From contig JAWKLJ010000003.1 of NCBI GenBank assembly GCA_041392805.1, positions 62,001 through 126,000 on the forward strand: a stretch of 64,000 nt of DNA. Direction: 5' to 3'. This DNA is from Saprospiraceae bacterium (lineage in GTDB: Bacteria; Bacteroidota; Bacteroidia; Chitinophagales; Saprospiraceae). A program made the position numbers and the translations under genes. Positions 46,302 to 53,750 of this stretch are shown piece by piece. How positions within the stretch are numbered: position 1 is the stretch's first letter; every line of letters begins with the position of its first letter. A model generated the notes under the pieces. It was not told where the DNA came from and did not search any database. It saw only the letters and a list, made by a program, of their open reading frames with translations.

Positions 46302-46758
46302 AACATTGACAACCACGGATTTTCCAGTTATTTGGCTTAATGACAACGAACTATCCATAGGTGCATTTAGAAATCAAGATGAACTGACAACCTGTACTCG
46401 GGGAGTCACTAAACCAGGTGGGTTTTACGATCATTTGAGATTAATCTCGACAACTGAGAAGGAATTCACTGTCACGAGAGTAAATGTGTTGGGGTACAAA
46501 AAGCCCAAATCAATCAGCAATATATTTTGGCGATTAATAAATGCTGATTTAGTCATTGTAGAGCTTAAGTTGAAATATATAGGTTCTGCCAAAGTTGAAG
46601 CTGTGAAAATCGAAATGATCAATATGCTTAACAAAAATGCAGAGAGATGGGATAGTGATGGAAATCTTTCGAAGTTATTACAGATGATTGAGGTAGCAAA
46701 ATCTACCAAAGAATTAGTTACCATAATGACTAAGAGATACTACTATGAACTATTCTAA
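46294..46758 (+). CDS. cytosolic immunity protein for the nuclease tip
   Basis: ATG 46294 overlaps the tip stop (ATGATTGA). The 154-aa product (MIETLTTTDFPVIWLNDNEL) has no signal peptide, unlike immunity proteins 1, 2, 3 and 5, and ends in a helical region (VEAVKIEMINMLNKNAERWD). A cytosolic location fits protection from a DNase or RNase. An upstream ATG at 46249 would overlap the tip more. The family is not recognised. Confidence 0.7.
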   Translation: MIETLTTTDFPVIWLNDNELSIGAFRNQDELTTCTRGVTKPGGFYDHLRLISTTEKEFTVTRVNVLGYKKPKSISNIFWRLINADLVIVELKLKYIGSAKVEAVKIEMINMLNKNAERWDSDGNLSKLLQMIEVAKSTKELVTIMTKRYYYELF

Positions 46759-46822
46759 CTGGTGGATATCAGCCATAGCATTTTTGATCGCAATGACTTG
46801 TGGAATGAATTGTAAGGACATT

Positions 46823-47025
46823 ACCCCTAGCTGTGCGTAGTATGACAACCCCCAGCCCTGCTAATCGTCGTTTGCAACGACGATGCCTTATATCAAAAGC
46901 CAGGGCATAAACGTTATCAGGCATGCCCAAGGCAGCTAGGAATAACCTGGCGAGGGCAGGGGTGGAGGGATAAACTGGTGTGCGTCCCGGGCCAAGTAGC
47001 TTGGAAAAAGTGTTGGAGGTGGCTC
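46823..47025. repeat. inter-cassette repeat, copy C
   Basis: It reads TACCCCTAGCTGTGCGTAGT, CCCTGCTAATCGTCGTTTGC, AACGACGATGCC, GGCAGCTAGGAATAACCTGG, TAAACTGGTGTGCGTCCCGG, GCCAAGTAGCTTGG and joins RHS core sequence. It is the closest relative of copy B, and both flank a core fragment at the same joint. Confidence 0.85.
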
Positions 47026-47027
47026 AA

Positions 47028-48033
47028 TTACTGTCCTTTTGGTTTGAATATGGAGGGCCCCTGGGCCAGGCAGTATCAAAAAGACGAGCAAGGAGAAACG
47101 GTTTTGGATGAGGAGGGGAATCCGGTGGTAGATAGAGACAAGTTGAATCGTAAGCAGTTTAATGGAATTGAAAGAACTGAAGATTTAGGTTTAAATTGGA
47201 ATTTAGCAGAATTCAGAAGCTATGATCCGGCTATTGGAAGATGGAATCAAATTGATCCGGTTTTAAAATATTCAGAAAGCCCCTTTGCTGGATTGGCTAA
47301 TAGTCCTGTAGTCTTTATAGACCCTCTTGGCGCAGATACCTTAAAACAAATTGGGCCAGATACATACGATGGAGGCTATTTAGAGGGAGCTACTGTTTCT
47401 GCAAAAAAAATGGAGAAACCTGAACAATCTTCAACTAACAATAGAAGTTTCACTAGCGTGTTTTTTGCTAATCGATTCAGTAATTGGAAATCTATGGGAA
47501 CAGGAGGAGGTCTTTCAGCCAACCCAGATTTTCCTCAATACTCAGCTTATGCTGAGGGAATAAAGGATATTAGTTGGGATATGATAAGTCCCGTTTTACT
47601 AGGTGCAGCTGGCGGCGGGGGTTCAAGTATTGGTGGTGCAAGGGCTATCTTACAGAGATTTCGAAGTGTCAGAGATTTTATTAGATTGGCTCGAGCATTT
47701 AGGCTTCTTCCCCAACAAGCTCCTAAATTACTTGGATATACCGATGATGCTTATAAAATGGTCCTTTACAGAGCTCAGCGAGCGCCAGCAGGAGGAATCA
47801 GAATTGGAGGTAAACGGTATGAGGGTGGACAACTTCTCCCTGGTCACAAGAATTTTATGTTTGGACGAGCAAATTTAAACTTAGAATTTCTTGAACTACC
47901 TGCGATAGGAAATTCCTTGAGACCTAGTCCTATGTTTTATCCTCAACTGTCTCCTATTGCGAGATGGACAATCGGTGGAGGTGGAGCTGGTCTAGGTTTA
48001 TATTGGGGGCTAAGAAAAAACCAACCCAAGTGA
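47028..48033 (+). pseudogene. displaced RHS cassette 4 with unrecognised tip
   Basis: The frame (open from 46978 inside the repeat) reads LNYCPFGLNMEGPWARQYQK, then a different core variant: RKQFNGIERTEDLGLNWNLA, FRSYDPAIGRWNQIDPVLKY and VVFIDPLGAD. The tip has a glycine-rich hydrophobic stretch (SPVLLGAAGGGGSSIGGARA) followed by a basic region and KMVLYRAQRAPAGGIRIGGK. It ends with a second hydrophobic segment (WTIGGGGAGLGLYWGL). I recognise no enzyme motif. The core variant differs from the other cassettes, so this module was probably acquired from a different RHS gene. Confidence 0.7.
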
Positions 48034-48088
48034 GGCACAATATTACTGTAGTAAAGTGTACTGTCTGTTATTAAAACATACGAATATT

Positions 48089-48556
48089 ATGAATTGGTTT
48101 AAAACGTTATTAGGCGTCAAAAGAAAATCGACTCAAAAGGTAAAAGTTACTTCACTTGAAGAGTTTATCGGTAGTTTGAAGAACAGTAAATCCCCTAGAA
48201 CGCAAATGGATGTTTTCTACGAGGAACAAATTGTCATGCAAGTATACAATCAATACGATGTAAAAAACTGGGATATGGAACTTCCTGAAACTCTATATAA
48301 GGAGGGGGGGATATTGGTGGAGTTATCCTTCAATAAAAATAAGCGTAACAATAAAGCAAATTTAGAAAGATTCAAGGAGGCTCACTTCTTTTCAGAATTT
48401 GTATTGTTTGAAGAAGGTATAACAGAATCTTACTTTTTGCCAATTTCTAGTTTAGTGTCAGATAAGGCTATTGAAAGAAAGATAAGTGAAATCATTTATA
48501 GCGTTTATAACTTAGAAAAGTCGGATCAATTGGATGTCTTAGTAAGGTCATTCTAG
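48089..48556 (+). CDS. putative cytosolic immunity protein 4
   Basis: ATG 48089 opens a 155-aa soluble protein (MNWFKTLLGVKRKSTQKVKV) with mixed strands and helices and no signal peptide. It lies 55 bases after the tip 4 stop. The immunity role is from position only. The GILVELSFN and AHFFSEFVLFEEG strands suggest an alpha/beta fold, but I do not recognise the family. Confidence 0.65.
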   Translation: MNWFKTLLGVKRKSTQKVKVTSLEEFIGSLKNSKSPRTQMDVFYEEQIVMQVYNQYDVKNWDMELPETLYKEGGILVELSFNKNKRNNKANLERFKEAHFFSEFVLFEEGITESYFLPISSLVSDKAIERKISEIIYSVYNLEKSDQLDVLVRSF

Positions 48557-48970
48557 CCGCTGACTGATGTTTGCAACATCGGGGCAAATATTTCGCTCCC
48601 GAGTTGTGGTGGTGTTGGCTCGCAGTTATTGCGCAGCGTTGCGCGTCCCGACGAAGTGGCCATGGGGCCGGTTTTGTGTGTTGGCCTGGCGACTGAGGAG
48701 GAGAAAGCAGCGCGCATAGGGAGTAGACCCGGAATGTGCGGTGGGTTTTGTGGGCCAGCAGAATGGAGGGGCGTAAGCGACCGGGCTATAAACCGTTGTG
48801 AGGCCTGGGTTGGCTTTGCACAGTGGGCAAAAGAGCGATGGCCAATAGGCCCGTAGCCGCAGCCAGGCAGCTATGGCCCCGCAACGGGTTCGAGGCAGCT
48901 GTAGTAGCGGGTCAGTTAGGACGGCCAGAGGGGCCCCCAGCTGTGCGTAGTATGACAACCCCCAGCCCCG
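48557..48970. repeat. GC-rich spacer with partial inter-cassette repeat, copy D
   Basis: The last 33 bases (48938-48970, CCCCCAGCTGTGCGTAGTAT and ACAACCCCCAGCCCC) match copies B and C. The preceding ~380 bases are GC-rich, with TTGCGCAGCGTTGCGCG and other inverted pairs, and differ from the other copies. Open frames here are long only because of base composition. Confidence 0.65.
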
Positions 48971-49311
48971 TTTCCTCTGGTCTTACTTTTTTACATGAAG
49001 CTCTTCACCCTAAAGTTGGCCATAAGGTCCGAGGCCAGAAATATGGATACTACAAACACGCTAATGATGGAAGTTCAGATTACAAACCTGGTCGCACGGT
49101 TAGTGTAATAAATCAAATTCGGGGAGAACTGCGTCTAGCCACTAGAATTAATTATTATCATGGGAAATGGAATCCTGGAATTTCTTGGCAACAAGGAAGT
49201 GAGAAAATTCGGGTACTGAGCGAGCAAATAAATGCCTACAAAGCAAAGTTTGAAAAAACTACGAGACCTACTTTATTAAAATTACAACCAATTTTTAATA
49301 TCAACCAGTGA
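48952..49311 (+). pseudogene. toxin tip 5 with HEALH motif, no RHS core
   Basis: An ATG inside repeat copy D reads in frame into VSSGLTFLHEALHPKVGHKV. HEALH fits the HExxH zinc-binding signature of metallopeptidase tips, with GH further on. The remainder (YKPGRTVSVINQIRGELRLA, TRINYYHGKW) is unrecognised. At about 110 residues it is a complete-looking tip, but the RHS core is absent. The stop overlaps the next start (TGATG). The metallopeptidase activity is inferred from the motif. Confidence 0.6.
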
Positions 49312-49907
49312 TGCAGTCTCAACGAAGGTTCATCCGCATTTTATTGTTTAGCGCATTCGGATGTATTATGTCTTGCGTCACTGAAAAGAAGGCGTTCTAT
49401 GATCTAGCTCTCAAACATATCGAGGAATCTCCTCTTACGCTAGACATGATATCCGCAAAACCTGAGCGTACCATTACTATTTCAGATGTGTTAGTACAGC
49501 CTCAATATCTGAACTTTTTTCAAGAAGTTCATAGAAAGAACTTCGGGCTAAATTCTACTGATAGTTTGACTTCTAAAGAAATCCAAAATGAAAGTTCCAT
49601 TTATATGGATTTGGAAGAATTACTATACTCCTATGATGATAGAGCTAACCCTGATACAGTATTAAATACTTTGCAGCGGTCTGCTCTCTCTGCAAATCCA
49701 GAGTTTATGCTGTATTTCTCAGATGTACATAAAGGCTATCTCTATGCTACTTTGTTAAAATTAAACGAGGCCAACTATAAATTAGTCGATAACAACTTAG
49801 AAATCCATGATGGTATAAGTGTTGAATTTCTTTTTAAGTTCAAAGATAAGCGGATTGATAAATTTTATGAGTTTAAGTTAAGTCACAGGTCTACACCAAT
49901 ACACTAA
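49311..49907 (+). CDS. immunity lipoprotein 5
   Basis: From ATG 49311 the 198-aa protein begins with a lipoprotein signal (MQSQRRFIRILLFSAFGCIM, then SC; lipobox IMSC). The body is helical with YFSDVHKGYLYATLLKLNEA. It is coupled to tip 5 by a one-base overlap. A periplasmic lipoprotein fits protection from a secreted peptidase-like tip. The family is not recognised. Confidence 0.72.
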   Translation: MQSQRRFIRILLFSAFGCIMSCVTEKKAFYDLALKHIEESPLTLDMISAKPERTITISDVLVQPQYLNFFQEVHRKNFGLNSTDSLTSKEIQNESSIYMDLEELLYSYDDRANPDTVLNTLQRSALSANPEFMLYFSDVHKGYLYATLLKLNEANYKLVDNNLEIHDGISVEFLFKFKDKRIDKFYEFKLSHRSTPIH

Positions 49908-50582
49908 CTAGCTATTAATCTGATGAATATCTACTTACACCGGATACAGTGTGGTCAATTTATTAGCCCAGACATCGGAATACGGAGGTCGTTGAGATTA
50001 CAACGCCATGAGTCTCCAAGCTATCCGTAGCATAACAGCCCTGCTAATCGTCGTTTGCAACGACGATGCCCTATCAAAGCCAGGGCACAAAAGCCATCAG
50101 CCTTGGCCGAGGCAGCTAGGCCATAACCAAGCGAGTACAGTTCTAACCTAGCGTGCGTCCCTCTGGAGAGAATCTGGAAGTGGTTCCGATAGCAATCGGA
50201 AAACGCCGCATAACTGCGTTGGGGAGGCGTGATGGGGAGATAGCGGAAAGTACTGGACACAAAAAGAGGCTTGCAGTGACGGCTAGCCATTCGGCAGGTA
50301 AAGCTGCAATCCTCTTTTTTTGTATCAAAAGGCGGCAGCCTTTTGACTGGGTATATTGTGCTGTGAGGGATTTATCAATCAGACTAATTTCTGCTTTAAC
50401 GCTGTTTTAATCAAGAAGGCATGGAGGAAGGCTTTCATGAGGTATTTTTATTACGCTTCTCTTTTTAAAAAGGCTATTCTATGGTGGGGAGGTATTTGAG
50501 CCATTCGCCAATGCCGGGGGGGGCGGGGGGATGGCGGCTTGGGTATAGCTTTTATGAGGGGAGGCTCCTTTGATCGGGGCGA
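49908..50582. repeat. inter-cassette repeat copy E and gene remnants
   Basis: Copy E (about 50017-50162) has CTATCCGTAGCATAACAGCC, CTGCTAATCGTCGTTTGCAA and CGACGATGCC, and ends at GCGTGCGTCC. After it no gene is seen. At about 50483 a 24-base piece identical to part of the gene at 19831-20400 (GGGGAGGTATTTGAGCC..) is followed by CAATGCCGGGGGG, the end of a gamma repeat. Confidence 0.7.
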
Positions 50583-51008
50583 TCATAAATTTGATCGGGG
50601 GTGCTTACCGATAGGATGAAGCACGCTACGCAGGTTGACCACTCCTTTACGATTCATTTTGAGTCGTTCTATTGTGGCACGGCCAATGGCTGTTAGGCCT
50701 ATAACCATGGTAAAGTTTTCGTTCCAGGCAAAATGTTCTGTCCATTGTTGTTGGCGGGGATGAAATAGTGGCGTAATCCTTCCTGTCAGAGGATCAATGG
50801 CCTCTGTATGATTGTATTTACGGTTATTACAGCCTTGACAGGCAAAAGCGAGATTATCGGATTCACTTGATCCATTTTTGGAAGTGGGGATAATATGTTC
50901 AACAGAAAAAGGATCAGGCGAAAAGCAGTTTTGTGATTGACAATACTCACAACAACCATGAGCACGTAATTCAACTTCCTGCTTTAAGGCAGTGGGGATA
51001 GCAGGCAT
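50583..51008 (-). CDS. HNH endonuclease
   Basis: The 141-aa protein has a compact HNH fold: two zinc-binding CxxC pairs (CCEYC near 19-23 and CQGCNNRK near 60), the HNH signature histidine in SVEHIIPTSKNG and asparagine in SESDNLAFAC. The tail (IGRATIERLKMNRKGVVNLR) is typical of small HNH proteins found across cyanobacteria and Bacteroidota, usually beside a small partner gene as here. It is the downstream gene of a two-gene unit (6 bases after its partner). Its role is unknown; a toxin-antitoxin-like or selfish nuclease role is possible. Confidence 0.85.
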   Translation of the reverse strand: MPAIPTALKQEVELRAHGCCEYCQSQNCFSPDPFSVEHIIPTSKNGSSESDNLAFACQGCNNRKYNHTEAIDPLTGRITPLFHPRQQQWTEHFAWNENFTMVIGLTAIGRATIERLKMNRKGVVNLRSVLHPIGKHPRSNL

Positions 51009-51014
51009 TTGAAA

Positions 51015-51404
51015 TCAATTTTGCAAATCGAGCTGTTGTAATAAATCAGGTAGTTGGATATGGCGCAATTGAGCCAATTCAATAAGATAGGGCATACGCA
51101 GTGCATTTGCTTCCTCAATACGATCAGAAATAGCAATTAATTCTTCTTGCTCTTCAGGAAGTAGGTTTTCCTGTTCTCGTTTTCCTTTTAATACCAGGTA
51201 TCGCTCCCACAACTCAACACTTAAGCCCATATTGATTTTTTGCAAGAGCTCTATTTCACGCTGCTCTTCCATTGAGTTGGCATCTGATTGTACCTGTGAT
51301 TCCAGCATTTTCACAATATAATCATCAAGATGAAATCCTTCAGCAGCAGCACGCTGTCTGAGACGTTTTTCCAAATCGGACTTGATATTAATAGTGATTG
51401 ACAT
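51015..51404 (-). CDS. small helical partner of the HNH gene
   Basis: From ATG 51404 the 129-aa product starts with a strand and helix resembling a ribbon-helix-helix domain (MSITINIKSDLEKRLRQRAA, FHLDDYIVKMLES), then a charged helical tail (LLPEEQEELIAISDRIEEAN). A longer frame to 51467 adds an unlikely hydrophobic lead. Pairs of such a protein with a small HNH nuclease are recurrent. It may regulate the unit or bind the nuclease. The pair is convergent with the RHS array. Confidence 0.7.
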   Translation of the reverse strand: MSITINIKSDLEKRLRQRAAAEGFHLDDYIVKMLESQVQSDANSMEEQREIELLQKINMGLSVELWERYLVLKGKREQENLLPEEQEELIAISDRIEEANALRMPYLIELAQLRHIQLPDLLQQLDLQN

Positions 51405-51559
51405 AAGCAAATTACTTGTTATCAAAGATAAGCTATTTTGCCAGGAGAAGCAAGCATTTATGAACAATGGTCTTCCTTTGCCTCTTCCTTGAGGTCATGA
51501 AATCGGTCGCACAAATTTATGTTTTAGGGTTCCTAGAACGGAGCGTTTTGTTTCAATGG

Positions 51560-52999
51560 CTAATGGATTTCAAGGGTGGTGACGAAGCCGGAGAGTAGGG
51601 TTGCGGTTTTTTCGACGGATTGTAAATCTTGGAGGTGTTTTAAGCGTTGTTCCTCATTTTTGAGTTTTTCGGCGCGTTGGAGTTGTTGGATTTCGGTGAG
51701 GAGGAGGGTTTCGGTGGAGCGGTCGATGCGGGGCGGGGCGATCTTTTGGGCGGCGACGAGTTGGATGTAGAGGCGTTCTTTTTCGGTGATGGAGGTGGTG
51801 GTTTGGAGGAGTTGTTTGAGGTTGTCGATGTGTTGCTGGTGTTGTCGCCAGGCCTCCTGTTGGGAGAGGCGTTCGGTTTGGAGGAGGCGGAGTTTTTGTT
51901 GGAGGAGGGGGATGCGGGGGTTTGGCTGGTAGATGAATAAAGAGGAGTTAGGGTAGTGGGGGGCAGTTTTTGAGGGGTCAGGTTTGAAGGAGGGAGAGGT
52001 GTCAGGAATATAGGAGTCAGTTTTGAAGGGGTCAGGGCTGGGATATGGAATATCGATTTCCTGGAACCAGATGGAGGTGAGTAATTGGGATTTGAAGCGT
52101 TTTTGTTCGGAGGGGATGCCGTTGGCGATGGTGCGGAATGGGGATTCGGCGGAGAGGTCGATTTCTTTGATCCATTGATTGTGGAGGAGGGTGTTAAGGG
52201 AGTCGATGGTGACGGCGATTAAGGGGATTTGTGAGAAAGTGAATTGTCGGCCAGTGTGGGTGGGGATAACTTTATCGATGATCATTTTGTCTTTATCCAG
52301 GACTACGAATTTGTCATTTTCTATGAGGATGGCTTTGTTGATGTCTGCCTCGATGCAGAGGCCTTTGCCTTGGATGGTTTCGGTGCCTCTCTTTCCGTAA
52401 TAGGTTACTTCCAGCAAATCATCTGCTTTTTTGAATTCAGCGGCCAGGTGGTGCATGGTGCCGAAGAGACGATTGTAGGAAGTCCAGAAGCCTTGTTGGA
52501 ATAGAGGGCGGAGGGAGATGCTCAGCAGGATGAAAAGGCAAAAGGCGATGGTTTCGGCGCGGATGTCTCCGGTGCGGATGCGGTAGCGAGGGTTGCCGGG
52601 TAAGACGAAAGGATTCTTGCTGAAAGGGTAAAGTAGGGGGACGCCCATGAGGGTTACCATATCTAATAGGAGGTGAGAGAGGTAGGCATAGAAGAAAATG
52701 AGGGAGAGGGTGTTTTTGTCGGTGATTCCTTTCTCGAGGATGGCCAGGAAGAGGGTAAGGATTAATAGGGTGATGAGGCTATGGGTGATGGTACGGTGGC
52801 CCCATCTTCTGTTGATGAAAAGGGAAATAGGTTTGCATGTTCGTCCGATGACGGATTTGGGGTGGTCGATATCGGGCAGGGTGGTGGCGACCAGCATGGT
52901 GATGATGGTGGTTAGGGATTGGAAAACGTTGAGGCCGCTGAGGGAGGAGAGGATGGCGGTGATGAGGGTGCCGCCGGCTAGGTGATTGGGGAGTTTCAT
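51560..52999 (-). CDS. YdjM/DUF457-type membrane-bound metal-dependent hydrolase with repeat-derived linker
   Basis: The 479-aa protein begins MKLPNHLAGGTLITAILSSL and contains the DUF457/YdjM signature: TLPDIDHPKSVIGR, then RWGHRTITHSL and YLSHLLLDMVTLMGVPLLYP, with histidines and aspartates for metal and several membrane helices in residues 1-180. The middle (about 180-310) is soluble. Residues about 315-355 are a low-complexity proline-rich linker (PYPSPDPFKTDSYIPDTSPS), encoded by a CTGAC(T/C)CC repeat that also fills the intergenic DNA at 55.3-55.6 kb. The C-terminus is coiled coil. The substrate is unknown. A gamma repeat head lies 20-50 bases upstream of the start. Confidence 0.8.
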   Translation of the reverse strand: MKLPNHLAGGTLITAILSSLSGLNVFQSLTTIITMLVATTLPDIDHPKSVIGRTCKPISLFINRRWGHRTITHSLITLLILTLFLAILEKGITDKNTLSLIFFYAYLSHLLLDMVTLMGVPLLYPFSKNPFVLPGNPRYRIRTGDIRAETIAFCLFILLSISLRPLFQQGFWTSYNRLFGTMHHLAAEFKKADDLLEVTYYGKRGTETIQGKGLCIEADINKAILIENDKFVVLDKDKMIIDKVIPTHTGRQFTFSQIPLIAVTIDSLNTLLHNQWIKEIDLSAESPFRTIANGIPSEQKRFKSQLLTSIWFQEIDIPYPSPDPFKTDSYIPDTSPSFKPDPSKTAPHYPNSSLFIYQPNPRIPLLQQKLRLLQTERLSQQEAWRQHQQHIDNLKQLLQTTTSITEKERLYIQLVAAQKIAPPRIDRSTETLLLTEIQQLQRAEKLKNEEQRLKHLQDLQSVEKTATLLSGFVTTLEIH

Positions 53000-53750
53000 A
53001 TGTTTTTAAGTTTTACTTTCTTCTTTTTGGTGTCAAAAAGAAGCAAAAAACACCGGCTGTATTCATTTCTTAACGCGCCGAGGCAACCGAAAATCCTAAA
53101 CCAAACAAACTCGCCTTTGGGGTGGGTTTTCTACTTGTTTTGTTTGGGGTTAGGGATTGTTGTTTTTCAGGTTTGGTGTGGGTTTGGCTCATACAGTGTT
53201 TTGTTTTTAACGGATTTTCGGCTGCCTCTCTGCTAAAATGAATAAGGCCGGTTGGCTGCTTGGTTCCATCGTGTAAACCCCATTTTCTTAACGCAAAAGC
53301 TACAATGCCGGAGGGCTGCGGGGAAATGGCTGCTTGGGTAGTGCCGCTTGGGAACAAATGGAGAGATTGGGAGATGGTATTTTTGGTTTTGGGTAGTTTC
53401 ATTTGGTTTTAAGTTTTACTTTCTTCTTTTTGGTGTCAAAAAGAAGCAAAAACCACCGGCTGTATTCATTTCTTAACGCGCCGAGTCAACCGAAAATCCT
53501 AAACCAAACAAACTCGCCATTGGGGTGGGTATTCTACTTGTTTTGTTTGGGTTGGAGGGTTGTTGTTTTTTAGGTTTGGTGTGGGTTTGGCTCATACAGT
53601 GTTTTGTTCTTAACGGATTTTCGGCTGCCTCTCTGCTAAAATGAATAATGCCGGTCACCTGCTTGGTTAGGGCTGCGGGGGGAATGGCTGCTTGAGAATT
53701 GGCTACAAGGGGATGACTTCATAGTATTGATAATTTGGAATGGTTGTTGG
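53000..53750. repeat. two gamma-type hairpin repeats and gene-start remnants
   Basis: Gamma 4 (about 53025-53233): stem GCCGAGGCAACCGAAAATCC (53077-53096) opposite GGATTTTCGGCTGCCTC (53212-53228). Gamma 5 (about 53422-53636) is nearly identical. The head hairpins are CTTCTTTTTG / CAAAAAGAAG. A gene-start-like ATG (minus strand, near 53402) follows gamma 5 and is out of frame with any long product. No gene is seen. Confidence 0.75.

Noticed and set aside
46978..47027. GTG in repeat copy C as the real start of cassette 4
   Set aside because: The corresponding frame in copy B has a stop, and a cytosolic start would give no signal peptide; more likely a chance opening.
48629..48958. Long open frames on both strands in the GC-rich spacer
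   Set aside because: High GC lengthens frames on both strands at once; the translations have no motif.
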